From Halovenus aranensis (GTDB lineage: Archaea > Halobacteriota > Halobacteria > Halobacteriales > Haloarculaceae): a stretch of 64,000 bases of DNA. Of the stretch, positions 1 to 8,548 are shown in pieces (the stretch's first letter is position 1; each line of letters opens with the position of its first letter). The stretch is taken from NCBI RefSeq assembly GCF_900100385.1, contig NZ_FNFC01000007.1, positions 62,001 through 126,000 of the forward strand. The letters run 5' to 3'. A program made the translations under genes and the position numbers. The notes beneath the pieces were generated by a model. That model was not told the origin of the DNA. It saw only the letters and a list, made by a program, of their open reading frames with translations, and searched no databases.

Positions 1-1236
1 ACCGAGGGCAGCGACGGGATGACACAGACCCAGCAACAGGACACCCTCGACCAGTTCCGGGCCGGCGAGTTCGAGGTGCTCGTCTCGACTTCCGTCGCCG
101 AGGAAGGGCTCGACGTGCCCGAGGTCGACCTCGTGCTCTTTTACGAGCCGGTGCCGACGGCGATTCGCTCTATCCAACGCAAGGGCCGGACCGGCCGCCA
201 GACCGAGGGTCGCGTGGCCGTCCTGCTCGCCGAGGACACCCGCGACGAGGCCTACTTCTGGAAAGCCAGACAGGACGAGAAGAAGATGGAAGACGAACTC
301 CGCCTGCTGAAAGACGCCGCCGGCGACATCGAATCACGCCTCCGGCCACAGGTCGGTCTGGAGGACGTTCCAGATGAAACGGAGGGGGTCGACGGCGAGC
401 GCGAGGCAAGCGGAGACAGCGGCGACGGGGCCGACACCGATAACGCGGCAAACGGCGACGGGAGCGGACAGGCCGGTCTCGACGCCTTCGCCGGCGACAG
501 CCCCGAGGAGCCCGAGGGAGACGATGGGGGCAGAGAGTCCGCCGATGCGGGCGTCGTCGCCGAAGCAGACCCAGCGGACGGCTCGACAGAAATCGTCATC
601 GACCAGCGGGAACTCGACTCCGCAATCGCCAGAGACCTCTCGACCCGTGAGGGTATCGAGACCCGGCTGGAGACACTGGAAGTCGGCGACTACGTGCTCT
701 CAGACCGGGTCGTCGTCGAGCGCAAGGCCGTCGGGGACTTCCTGGAGACGCTGGTCGGCGGCGACCGCTCGATGTTCGAGCAGGTCGGCGACGCGAGCCG
801 TCACTACGGCCGTCCGGTCGTGGTCATCGAAGGCGAGGAGCTCTACGGCCGTCGGAACATCCACCCGAAGGCCATCCACGGCGCGCTCGCTTCCCTCGCG
901 GTCGATTTCGGTGCCAGCGTCATGCAGACGACAGACGAGGAAGAAACCGCCGACCTGCTCGAAGTGATTGCGACCCGCGAACAGGAAGAGGAGGACAGAG
1001 CGGTCAGCGTCCACGGCGAGAAGCAGTCGAAGACCCTGCCCGAACAACAGGAGTACGTCGTCGCCTCCATCGCCGAGGTCGGCCCGGTCACGGCGCGGTC
1101 GCTCCTCCAAGAGTTCGGCAGTGTCGAGGCGGTGATGACCGCCGAGACTGAGGACCTGCTGGAGACGGAGGGCGTCGGCGAGGTGACCGCCGAGCGTATC
1201 CGCGAAGTCGTCTCAGGTTCCTACACCGGGGAGTGA
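1..1236 (+). CDS. hef: Hef helicase/nuclease, C-terminal part (5' end outside window)
   Basis: The reading frame is open to the first base, so this is the last 411 residues of a longer protein. It begins inside helicase domain 2: the DxxAEEGLD-type segment and motif VI (QRKGRTGR) are visible. A long acidic linker follows (about residues 105-195). Then comes an ERCC4/XPF nuclease domain with the GDY...VERK...DF active-site pattern (about residues 228-250), and a C-terminal helix-hairpin-helix pair (GPVTARSLL, GVGEVTAERI). This order is that of archaeal Hef, a fork-structure helicase/nuclease in replication restart and DNA repair. The acidic linker is a usual haloarchaeal adaptation. Confidence 0.95.
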   Translation, partial: TEGSDGMTQTQQQDTLDQFRAGEFEVLVSTSVAEEGLDVPEVDLVLFYEPVPTAIRSIQRKGRTGRQTEGRVAVLLAEDTRDEAYFWKARQDEKKMEDELRLLKDAAGDIESRLRPQVGLEDVPDETEGVDGEREASGDSGDGADTDNAANGDGSGQAGLDAFAGDSPEEPEGDDGGRESADAGVVAEADPADGSTEIVIDQRELDSAIARDLSTREGIETRLETLEVGDYVLSDRVVVERKAVGDFLETLVGGDRSMFEQVGDASRHYGRPVVVIEGEELYGRRNIHPKAIHGALASLAVDFGASVMQTTDEEETADLLEVIATREQEEEDRAVSVHGEKQSKTLPEQQEYVVASIAEVGPVTARSLLQEFGSVEAVMTAETEDLLETEGVGEVTAERIREVVSGSYTGE

Positions 1237-1433
1237 CAGTCACGCGCCGGCGACTGCCCAAATTCCGATATACTTATCAACTGTCGTGAAAGTAATCGAG
1301 TAACGGAAGTCGACCGATGCTCCGATAATCCACTTTTTGGCTGTTTTTGCCGCATCGCCCAGCGGGAGCGGCGACTCCATACCGGAGCCACGACGCCATC
1401 ACCCGTTTGTCACAACCGACCACGACCACGCAC

Positions 1434-3209
1434 ATGAGTTTACCAGCACGCACCGATATCGACCCCGAGTATCGCTTCGATTTGACACGAATCTACGAGA
1501 CACCAGCCGAGTTCGAGGCCGGCGTAGACTCGCTCTACGAGCGTCTCGACGACCTCGAATCACTCGCCGAGGAGCCCGTCGCGTCGGCCGACGGGCTCGA
1601 AACGCTGCTCGATGCCGTGGCGGACTGCTTCGAGCGCAGACAGCGCCTCGACCTGTACGCGACACTCGCCGCGAACGTCGCCACCGACAGCGAGGACGCC
1701 GCCGACCGGAAACGCCGGGCCGAGGCGGTCCCCGAGCGCTTCGAGCCAGCAGTCGCCGCCGCGTTACGACGCGTCGACGAGGCCGCACAGTACATCGACG
1801 ACTTGCCCGAGCGAGACCGCTGGTACGCCCGCAATCTCCACGAGCAGGCCCAGTACGTCCGAAGTGAGGAAATAGAGGGTGTACTTGCGACGTTCGAGCA
1901 GCCACTGGGGGCCTCCTCGCGCATCGTCCGGTCGGCTCGGCTGGAAGACTTCGAGCCGCCGACCGTCGAGCGCCCCGACGGCGAGACCGTCGAGATACGC
2001 TACGGGAACCGACGGGCTGTACTCTCTCATTCCGACCGAGCGTTTCGCCGGCGCGCCTTCGAGGCGTATCACGACCGTATGGACAGCTACGAACACACCC
2101 TCACCCGGGCGTTCGCCGAGAAGCTCCAGGCCGCCTGGGCGGAGGCCTCGGTCCGGGGATACGACTCGACGCGCCAGTGGGCGCTGCGCGGGCGCTGTTA
2201 CCCTGAGTCCGGGCTGGGCGCGTCCCTGCCCGGTGCTGTCCACGACCTGATGGTCGAGACGGTACGGGACAACCTCGACCCGTTTCACGACTCGCTTGCC
2301 CTCCGGCAGCGACGGCTCGGTGTCGACCGACTGCGCCCGTGGGACCTCGAGGTCTCTATCGCCGAGAGCGAACCGCCCGAGTTGTCCTACGACGACGTGA
2401 AAGGCCACATTCTCGCTGCACTCGAACCGCTGGGAGAGGAGTACGTCGACCGCGTCGAGCGATTTTTCACCGAGCGACGGGTCGATGTCTACCCGACTCG
2501 GAATAAACGGACCGACATCCCCGCCTACTGTCCCTCGTCGGCAACAGACGGTGCCTACATCCTGGCGAATTTCAAAGAGGACGTGCGGACGGCGTTCTAT
2601 CTCTGTCACGAACTCGGTCACGCGGTACACGTCGACCACCATCGCGAGGGACCAGCGCGGTATGCAACCGCGCCCCGCCCGGTCGAGGAGGTGCCCTCGA
2701 TTTTACACGAGCTCCTGTTGGTCGACCACCTGCTCGAGGCGGGCGGCCCACTCGCCGAGGCCGCGCGGAACCGCTTTCTCGAATGCATCGGCGGCAACCT
2801 CTATAGCTCGGCGCGCTCGGCGCAGTTCACCCACACGCTCGCCGGCTACGTCGAGAACGACACCGAGGTGACCGTCGACCGCGCCCGTGAGGTTGCGGCG
2901 TCGTTGCGCGACGAGTTTTACTCGCCAGTCGACTTTGGGGACCAGGCCGGGAGAAATCTCCCCGTGAGCGGAATTCGTGAGCCGTACAGTAGCTACCAGT
3001 ACGTCCTCGGCGCGGCGGGCGCGCTTGCGGTCCACAGGCAACTCAGAGCGGGCGACCTCTCGCCGGCGTCCTACCACGAGTTCCTCCGGTCGACCGGTCG
3101 GCGGCCTGCGGTCGACTCTTTCGCGTCGCTCGGCTGTGACGTGCAGACGCCCGAGCCCTTCGAGCGAGCAACGGAATCGTTCGGCTCGTACGTCGACGAT
3201 TTTGCGTAG
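1434..3209 (+). CDS. pepF: M3 family oligoendopeptidase F-like metallopeptidase
   Basis: A 591-residue cytoplasmic zinc peptidase expected to cleave short peptides. The M3 zinc motif HELGH sits near residue 398 (FYLCHELGHAVH) with the conserved downstream Glu region, and the length is typical for PepF. I chose ATG 1434 (MSLPARTDIDPEYRFDL). The frame is open further upstream, but that extension is low-complexity and lacks an ATG. The 200-base gap before it holds AT-rich patches near 1265-1275 and 1330-1345 but no other gene. No signal peptide is seen. Confidence 0.9.
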   Translation: MSLPARTDIDPEYRFDLTRIYETPAEFEAGVDSLYERLDDLESLAEEPVASADGLETLLDAVADCFERRQRLDLYATLAANVATDSEDAADRKRRAEAVPERFEPAVAAALRRVDEAAQYIDDLPERDRWYARNLHEQAQYVRSEEIEGVLATFEQPLGASSRIVRSARLEDFEPPTVERPDGETVEIRYGNRRAVLSHSDRAFRRRAFEAYHDRMDSYEHTLTRAFAEKLQAAWAEASVRGYDSTRQWALRGRCYPESGLGASLPGAVHDLMVETVRDNLDPFHDSLALRQRRLGVDRLRPWDLEVSIAESEPPELSYDDVKGHILAALEPLGEEYVDRVERFFTERRVDVYPTRNKRTDIPAYCPSSATDGAYILANFKEDVRTAFYLCHELGHAVHVDHHREGPARYATAPRPVEEVPSILHELLLVDHLLEAGGPLAEAARNRFLECIGGNLYSSARSAQFTHTLAGYVENDTEVTVDRAREVAASLRDEFYSPVDFGDQAGRNLPVSGIREPYSSYQYVLGAAGALAVHRQLRAGDLSPASYHEFLRSTGRRPAVDSFASLGCDVQTPEPFERATESFGSYVDDFA

Positions 3210-3210
3210 C

Positions 3211-3906
3211 CTACTGTCGGAGCGCTTCGAGCGTTTCGGCGGCCTCGCGAGCGGCAGCGAGATGCTCGCGGGCGCGCTGTGGGTCCTGACACTCCTCGGC
3301 ACGGTCGCTGAACCGCTGGAGCGTTCGAACGAGCGAGTCACGGATTGGCCCGATATCGGCTCCGCCGGCGCGAGACCGCTGTCGTGGCTGGCGTTGCTGA
3401 GGACGGTCTGTGTCCCCGGCAGGTCGGCGCTCGTCGGTCGCCCGCCCGTCGGCTGGCTTGCCGCGGTTTTGCTGTCTCGTCTGCCCGCCGCCAGGCTGTC
3501 TCGTCTGTTCGCTGTTTGACTGTGCCGACGCTGGCTGCTGGCGCGGCGTGTCCTCCGACGACGACTGCTCGTGGGCCTGCTGTTCGGCCCGGTCGCCGTT
3601 TGCCTGCTCGCTGTCGCCGCCGAATTTGACGCGGGCGTCGTCGCGTGGGCTTGTGACTTCGATTGCGCCCTCCTGGCCACCTTCCTCGCTCGTGTCGCGG
3701 TCGACCGGCTTCTCGCAGGTGGCACAGAACTCCTGGCCGTCGTAGCGGAAGATGGGGTCGTTACACTCCGAGCAGTGGGCGTTTGTCATCGTCGCCCCCT
3801 GGAGGAGAAGTTCGCTCATCTTCTCTGTGGTCTCTCGTTTCTCCTGGTCGCGTTCGTATTTTTCTCGGAGCCGTTCGCGTTCGGCGTCCTCGTCGAAGTC
3901 GCTCAT
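3211..3906 (-). CDS. Sjogren's syndrome/scleroderma autoantigen 1 (SSSCA1/UPF0148) family protein
   Basis: 231 residues. The N-terminus is a charged helix (residues 1-30, DEDAERERLREKYERD) followed by a zinc ribbon with two Cys pairs (CSEC near 46, CATC near 62). This is the layout of the SSSCA1/autoantigen p27 family. The middle (about 75-180) is Gln/Arg/Asp-rich low complexity, and the C-terminus is helical. Molecular role is unknown; a nucleic-acid or protein-interaction role is an inference. It is divergent from mdh, with a 91-bp shared promoter region. Confidence 0.8.
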   Translation of the reverse strand: MSDFDEDAERERLREKYERDQEKRETTEKMSELLLQGATMTNAHCSECNDPIFRYDGQEFCATCEKPVDRDTSEEGGQEGAIEVTSPRDDARVKFGGDSEQANGDRAEQQAHEQSSSEDTPRQQPASAQSNSEQTRQPGGGQTRQQNRGKPADGRATDERRPAGDTDRPQQRQPRQRSRAGGADIGPIRDSLVRTLQRFSDRAEECQDPQRAREHLAAAREAAETLEALRQ

Positions 3907-3963
3907 ACGCGAATGGAGTCGACGAGCGCAAAAATGCGTTGCGGGCTAGAAAGCCCAATTCGA

Positions 3964-3971
3964 TATTTTTA
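3964..3971 (+). promoter_or_regulatory. TATA-like box of mdh
   Basis: An AT run (tattttta) in GC-rich surroundings, 27-34 nt before the mdh ATG. That distance fits a leaderless or nearly leaderless haloarchaeal transcript. Confidence 0.55.
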
Positions 3972-3997
3972 ACGGGAGCGCGGGGGGACGTTCAGGC

Positions 3998-4912
3998 ATG
4001 GCAAAAGTAAGCATCGTCGGTGCCGCGGGCACCGTAGGTGCCGCCGCAGGGTACAGCATCGCACTGCAGGATGTCGTCGACGAACTCGTTTTCGTTGATA
4101 TCCCCGAGCAGGAGGATACGACCGTCGGCCAGGCCGCCGACGCCAACCACGGCATCGCCTACGACTCGAACACCGAGGTCCGACAGGGCGACTACGCCGC
4201 GACCGAGGGCTCTGACGTGGTGGTCATCACCGCCGGCCTCCCGCGCCAGCCCGGTGACACCCGGCTCGACCTGGCCGACGACAACGCACCCATCATGGAG
4301 GACATCCAGTCTTCGCTGGCCGAACACAACGACGAGTTCATCACGGTCACTACCTCGAACCCGGTCGACCTGCTGAACCGACACCTCTACGAGAGCGGCG
4401 ACCGCCCGCGCGAGCACGTCGTCGGCTTCGGCGGCCGTCTCGACTCGGCGCGGTTCCGGTACGTCCTCTCCCAGCGGTTCGACGTGCCCGTCCAGAACGT
4501 CGAAGCGACGATTCTCGGCGAACACGGCGACTCACAGGTCCCCGTCTTCTCGAAGGTCCGCGTCGACGGCCGCGACCTCGAGTTCTCCGAAGACGACAGA
4601 ACAGAGATTCTCGAAGACCTGCAGGAAAGCGCGATGAACGTCATCGAACGGAAGGGTGCGACCGAGTGGGGTCCAGCACAGGGTGTTGCACACACTGTCA
4701 GCGCCATCCTCAACGACACCGGCGCGGTGCTGCCGTGTTCGATTCCGCTCGACGGCGAGTTCGGCTACGACGGCGTCGGCTTCGGTGTGCCCGTTCGACT
4801 GGGCTCGAATGGCGTCGAAGAGGTCATCGAGTGGGACCTCGACGAGTTCGAGCAAGAACAGATGGCCGAAGCCGCAGACAAACTCGGCGAGCAGTACGAC
4901 AAGATTAGCTAA
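3998..4912 (+). CDS. mdh: Malate dehydrogenase (LDH-like tetrameric type)
   Basis: 304 residues, NAD-dependent oxidation of malate to oxaloacetate in the TCA cycle. Visible are the N-terminal Rossmann motif (GAAGTVGAA, residues 8-16), an acidic residue at the end of strand 2 (FVDIPE), the substrate loop with Arg ([10 protein letters not shown]), and the catalytic GEHGDSQVP with its His. It matches the well-studied halophilic Mdh family in length. It is convergent with the next gene. Confidence 0.96.
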   Translation: MAKVSIVGAAGTVGAAAGYSIALQDVVDELVFVDIPEQEDTTVGQAADANHGIAYDSNTEVRQGDYAATEGSDVVVITAGLPRQPGDTRLDLADDNAPIMEDIQSSLAEHNDEFITVTTSNPVDLLNRHLYESGDRPREHVVGFGGRLDSARFRYVLSQRFDVPVQNVEATILGEHGDSQVPVFSKVRVDGRDLEFSEDDRTEILEDLQESAMNVIERKGATEWGPAQGVAHTVSAILNDTGAVLPCSIPLDGEFGYDGVGFGVPVRLGSNGVEEVIEWDLDEFEQEQMAEAADKLGEQYDKIS

Positions 4913-4951
4913 GCCTGCAGGCGCGGTTCTCGCCGCGACGGGCCGCCCCAG

Positions 4952-4969
4952 CACACGGGACACCGTGTG
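4952..4969. terminator. Perfect hairpin at convergent gene junction
   Basis: CACACGG and CCGTGTG form a 7-bp stem with a 4-nt loop, directly at the 3' end of the convergent minus gene and 40 nt past the mdh stop. There is no T-run, so a terminator role is only a suggestion. Confidence 0.35.
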
Positions 4970-5794
4970 TTAGGCGATTTTGTAGTGGTCTGGGTCCATA
5001 TCGTCCAGAACCCGCCCACAGTTGACACAGCGCCAGGTGTCCGCACCGATTCGTTCGTACCCGTTGCGAAGTTTGCTGCCGTGCCAGGCCGTCCAGTCGA
5101 GTCCACAGTCGGGACAGGCGTCCGGGAGGCCAACAGCATCAGGTGGCGGATTGTTCTTTGCGCTTTTCGAGAGGCTCTTGAGGCGGTGTTCTCGGTTGGA
5201 GATAGCGTCCATGTCCTCCTCAGTGAGCACCCGTCGGAACAGCTGCAAATGAGACTCCAGACGGTCGCGTGCGCCCTTGAGTCGCCGTATCTGTTCGTTT
5301 TCTTCGGGTTTTTCTGTCGTCGTCTTCTGGTTTTGTATCGAGAAGCAAATCTTGTAGTAGCGCTCCATTGTCGCCGCGTAGTAAGACCGGATGTACAGAT
5401 TCTTGATGTCCGATTTGAACGTCTCCGTCTCGTCGGGAAAGACGAACGCCTCGTCGTACGGTACCTCGGACCTGAGCAGTTGCGCTCCGTCCGTCGCAAG
5501 CAATGCGACTCGTGCGTGCTCTGATTTTTTCACTGTCCGGGCAACGGCCTCCCGGACGTTCGACTCTGCCAGGGTCACGTCGATGACCACGACTGCGACT
5601 TTGCCAGAGAGGTCGTCGAGAAACGACGACAGCTGGGTGTACCCACGAGCCGTAACTCGGTTCGGTATCAGCGACTTCGCCCGCGTTCCCAGTTCCTGCC
5701 GGGCGAGCAGATGAATCTCTGCTTGTAGCGACGGTGAATGGGGCCGCCTCTTGGTTTCATCTGACTCGGAGGATGGTGTGCTACCATTCACCAT
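4970..5794 (-). CDS. Degenerate receiver/HalX-like protein with C-terminal zinc ribbon
   Basis: 274 residues from ATG 5794. That start lies about 26-32 nt after an AT-rich TATA-like box (near 5820-5828), supporting a leaderless start over the longer open frame. Residues about 35-125 read like a response-regulator receiver fold (VAVVVIDVTLAE, ARVALLATDG, then a proline-bearing end), but a clear phospho-acceptor/acidic-pair set is not evident. A helical section (130-215) resembles the HalX domain that follows haloarchaeal receivers. The C-terminus is a zinc ribbon (CPDC and CVNC). Likely a DNA- or partner-binding regulator; no target is visible. Confidence 0.6.
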   Translation of the reverse strand: MVNGSTPSSESDETKRRPHSPSLQAEIHLLARQELGTRAKSLIPNRVTARGYTQLSSFLDDLSGKVAVVVIDVTLAESNVREAVARTVKKSEHARVALLATDGAQLLRSEVPYDEAFVFPDETETFKSDIKNLYIRSYYAATMERYYKICFSIQNQKTTTEKPEENEQIRRLKGARDRLESHLQLFRRVLTEEDMDAISNREHRLKSLSKSAKNNPPPDAVGLPDACPDCGLDWTAWHGSKLRNGYERIGADTWRCVNCGRVLDDMDPDHYKIA

Positions 5795-5898
5795 GAAAGT
5801 ATCTATACTTCTGGATTCAACGAATAAAAGCATTTATCCCAGATTACCACACCCGATAACCAGACACGGGAAACGCGTTAATTATCTGTTTGTATTCG

Positions 5899-6558
5899 TC
5901 ACTCGCTCCAGCGTTCGGGCACCTGAATCGTGTATTTGCCGTCTTCCTGGAGCGCGATAATGTACTCCTCACGGTCGTACAGTTCCATGAGGTTGAGTTC
6001 GTACTGGCCGGGAGCGACTACACGGATGGACTCGAACTGCTCGTTGAGTTGTTCGCGGAGCTCTTCGAGGTCTGGTCGGTCCTCCCGCGATTGCTGGTCG
6101 GCCGTCTCGGCCGCTGTGGACTCACGTGTCTGTGAGGGTGCTGTCTCGGGCAGGTCCTCCGGCGAGACGACCTCGCTTCTGGCACTCGCCTGCGCAGCGT
6201 CCTCGTGTGCCGCCGACTCGGCGGCGATGTGAGACGAGTCTGAACTGGACCCCGACGTTTCGGGTGGACCGTCGCGGCTCGACGCGGCAGTGGGGGTCGA
6301 CTCCTGTGTGGGATACTCCGGCGAGTCGTCGGCCCCAACCAGGTCGCGGACGACCGTAGCCGCACTGCCGACCGTCCGGGCAACGGTGCTGTTCCCCTCT
6401 GGTTCGGGCGGTTCTGGCGGTGTCGCGGCCTCGTTGGCCTGACCGTCCCCATCGGGACGGAACTGGAAGGTGTTACCACCACAGTCCGGACAGCCCGAGA
6501 GCATCTCCTTGGAGCCGTCGTCGAACGCGCGGCCGCAGTCGGTACACTCGTGTGGCAT
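5899..6558 (-). CDS. oapC: OapC family zinc-ribbon protein (origin-associated)
   Basis: 219 residues. An N-terminal zinc ribbon (CTDC...CPDC, residues 4-24) leads to an acidic, Ser/Thr-rich linker (40-160) and a compact conserved C-terminal domain ending in YTIQVPERWSE. Third gene of a tight minus-strand set oapA-oapB-oapC (2 bp from oapB). In haloarchaea this trio sits next to the orc1-linked origin, as here. Biochemical function is not established. Confidence 0.85.
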   Translation of the reverse strand: MPHECTDCGRAFDDGSKEMLSGCPDCGGNTFQFRPDGDGQANEAATPPEPPEPEGNSTVARTVGSAATVVRDLVGADDSPEYPTQESTPTAASSRDGPPETSGSSSDSSHIAAESAAHEDAAQASARSEVVSPEDLPETAPSQTRESTAAETADQQSREDRPDLEELREQLNEQFESIRVVAPGQYELNLMELYDREEYIIALQEDGKYTIQVPERWSE

Positions 6559-6559
6559 C

Positions 6560-6940
6560 TTACCGTCTGGAGACGAGCGTCTGGATGAGCGTCTCGTCTT
6601 TGTGGAGCGTCTCGATGCGGTTTGCCGGCCCGATGACAGTGAGTTTCTTGTCCGAGTCGTTGCCCATCAGGCGGTCGAACAGTCCTGATTTACCCGAGTC
6701 CGAGCTGGGGTAGGTCTCGATTTCGATGCCGTTGAACTCGTCGGGGCTGATTTCGGTCATCGTCACCTCGATGAGTCGCGACTCCTCTTCGGGCGAGAGT
6801 CCCTCTTCGAGGATGACGATGTTGCCCTCACGGACACCGTCGAGAATCATGCGAATTTTCTCCATGCTGGCGAGCCCTTCCATGCGCTCGCCACTAATCA
6901 GGTCAATCTGAACGCCGTCCGGTTGTTTCACTTCTGCCAT
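6560..6940 (-). CDS. oapB: OapB family protein (DUF2073)
   Basis: 126 residues, soluble, no membrane segment. The sequence GVQIDLISGERMEGLASMEKI with following ILDGVREGNIVILEEGLSP is typical of DUF2073/OapB. It lies between the GTPase oapA (4-bp gap) and oapC (1-bp gap), so the three are almost certainly co-transcribed. Role is unknown beyond its consistent association with the origin locus and an Era-like GTPase. Confidence 0.87.
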   Translation of the reverse strand: MAEVKQPDGVQIDLISGERMEGLASMEKIRMILDGVREGNIVILEEGLSPEEESRLIEVTMTEISPDEFNGIEIETYPSSDSGKSGLFDRLMGNDSDKKLTVIGPANRIETLHKDETLIQTLVSRR

Positions 6941-6944
6941 TGTA

Positions 6945-7592
6945 TCACCCGAAGTACTCCGCTATCTTGTCGTAAACCTCGTCCATGTTGTCGCCTTCGA
7001 GTGCCGACAACGGAATCGTCTCGTGTTGTGGGAACGCGTTCCGGATGCGCTGGACGCTCGCGTCCTCGAGGTCTATCTTGTTCGCGAGAATTAGGACGGG
7101 GAGGTCCTGACTCTCGATAATGCCGATGAGCATCGTGTTCACCTGCGTGAACGGGTCCTGTGTCGCATCGAGAACGTAGATGACGCCGTCGACGTCTTCC
7201 CGGAGCCAGTGCATGGCCTCTGCGACGCCCTCCGTCGCTTCCCGAGACCGACGTACGGCGTCGTCTTCCTCCATGTCGTGTTCGAGGAACTCGGTGTAGT
7301 CGACTTTCGTGGTCACACCCGGCGTATCCACGACGTCGATTGTCACCGTCTTCCCGTCACGCTCTATCTCGACGTTCTCTTTCCGCCGGGCACGCCGTGT
7401 TTCGTGTGGAATGTGGCTCTCTGGACCGACGGCGTCGCCGTGTTCCGTCCAGTCTCTCACGATGCGGTTAGCCAACGTCGTCTTCCCAGCGTTCGGCGGC
7501 CCGTAGATGCCGATTCGCTTGGGCTCTGCGTCGGCAAACAGTGTCGATGCTGCCCGTGATATGCTGGATCTGAGGTTTGTAATCAGTCCCAT
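6945..7592 (-). CDS. oapA: OapA, Era/Der-like GTP-binding protein
   Basis: 215 residues with a complete small-GTPase motif set: P-loop GPPNAGKTTL (residues 30-39), switch/G3 DTPG (near 93), G4 NKID (near 171) and a G5-like SALEG (near 198). First gene of the oapABC set, reading away from the origin region, so its promoter lies within the origin intergenic space. GTP hydrolysis is predicted from the motifs; the coupled process is unknown. Confidence 0.92.
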   Translation of the reverse strand: MGLITNLRSSISRAASTLFADAEPKRIGIYGPPNAGKTTLANRIVRDWTEHGDAVGPESHIPHETRRARRKENVEIERDGKTVTIDVVDTPGVTTKVDYTEFLEHDMEEDDAVRRSREATEGVAEAMHWLREDVDGVIYVLDATQDPFTQVNTMLIGIIESQDLPVLILANKIDLEDASVQRIRNAFPQHETIPLSALEGDNMDEVYDKIAEYFG

Positions 7593-7821
7593 CCTTAACT
7601 CCCGAACCCCTGAACAGGGCTTGTTCCTACGAGATAACGGAAATCACTTAACTATACGTCAGACAATTATTGGAATTATTATATATTATCCGGCGGGCTC
7701 AGAGTGTGAGAGACGGGTATTGGCGGAGATGTCCCAGTCGCTTATACTGATTACGAGGAAGTTGCTTCGTCCACCTTGGCGCCCAACAAAGGAGTCTCAC
7801 CTCTCTCACTCGATTTCCCAG

Positions 7822-7850
7822 CCCCCCACCCCTTTGTTTCAAGTGGAACC
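7822..7850 (-). repeat. Origin recognition box (ORB), left, inverted
   Basis: Read on the minus strand: GTTCCACTTGAAAC, then AAAGGGGTGGGGGG. It agrees with the right ORB at all but two of the aligned core positions. The G-tail faces away from the AT-rich DUE. Confidence 0.88.
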
Positions 7851-7957
7851 ACCAAGGACCGGAACCCGCCCGCCACGATGTCGCGTGAAACTAGCAGTTA
7901 TTGATATACCTTCGAACTAAGGAAATCCCACGACAGGAGTGACGTTGACAGCGACAT

Positions 7958-8041
7958 CTAGTTGTGTCCAGTATATAACTAGGTAAAATAAGGTAATACC
8001 TAGATAGAATTTACTTCTTTCTAGTGCGGGTTCGGTATTAC
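7958..8041. repeat. Four CTAG-headed 21-bp units inside the origin DUE
   Basis: CTAG occurs at 7958, 7979, 8000 and 8021, exactly 21 bp apart (two helical turns). The rest of each unit is AT-rich but not conserved. Units 2-3 also form a perfect inverted repeat, CTAGGTA...TACCTAG (7979-8003). The regular phase would place each CTAG on the same DNA face. Confidence 0.7.
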
Positions 8042-8115
8042 CGTGTTTGTATTAAATCTTTCCTATTCTAGAGACAATTCGTCTCCGCTCTGTTCTCCCA
8101 CCCGTTCTTGTTGCT

Positions 8116-8145
8116 GTTCCACCTGAAACGAAGGGGTGGGGGGGT
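8116..8145 (+). repeat. Origin recognition box (ORB), right
   Basis: GTTCCACCTGAAAC, then GAAGGGGTGGGGGGG. This is the haloarchaeal ORB dyad plus a long G-string, mirror-oriented to the left copy across the DUE. Confidence 0.9.
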
Positions 8146-8516
8146 ATGCCCGTTGTTTCAACTCCAATCGACTACCACCAGTTCAATTCGTGACACCACA
8201 TAACATACATTCTGGCCACTGTGTCGCGCTCGCGTCGCTCCCTGTCCAGTTCTCTCTCACTCATCGCGGCCTGACTGTGACGACACCTCATCAAAACAAG
8301 CGGTTCTGGGCTGTTATCCTCGATATCCGGCCTTTCGAACCGACTCGGTGGTTCTCGGGACTGATACTCGAATTATCGTCTGTATACACAATCGAAATCT
8401 TTAATAGAAACACAACCGCCATTTCATCTGGTTCAAGTGGACACACCCACGACATACATATCCCGTATTTCCGGTGTATAGGGACTCTCGGTGGGTGTTC
8501 TACACGCGCACGCAGA

Positions 8517-8540
8517 TTTCCAGTAGAAACAAAGGGGTTC
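8517..8540 (+). repeat. Short ORB immediately upstream of orc1
   Basis: TTTCCAGTAGAAAC followed by AAAGGGG, ending 9 nt before the orc1 ATG, same orientation as the right ORB. Its position over the start region suggests that Orc1 binds its own promoter. Confidence 0.75.
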
Positions 8541-8548
8541 TACCGATC

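Larger units (their letters stand above)
7593..8548. other. oriC: Chromosomal replication origin (oriC) intergenic region
   Basis: A 956-bp gene-free region between oapA and orc1/cdc6. Two long ORB-type elements in inverted orientation (7822-7850 and 8116-8145) have their G-tails pointing outward. Between them lies a markedly AT-rich stretch (about 7885-8090) suitable as the duplex-unwinding element, carrying phased CTAG tetranucleotides. A third ORB abuts the orc1 start and a weaker ORB-like core (ttcaagtgga) lies near 8432-8441. This layout, with the cognate initiator beside it, is the established one for haloarchaeal oriC. Confidence 0.9.

Noticed and set aside
8152-8167. tgtttcaactccaa as a further ORB
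   Set aside because: Only the left half of the dyad matches and there is no G-string.
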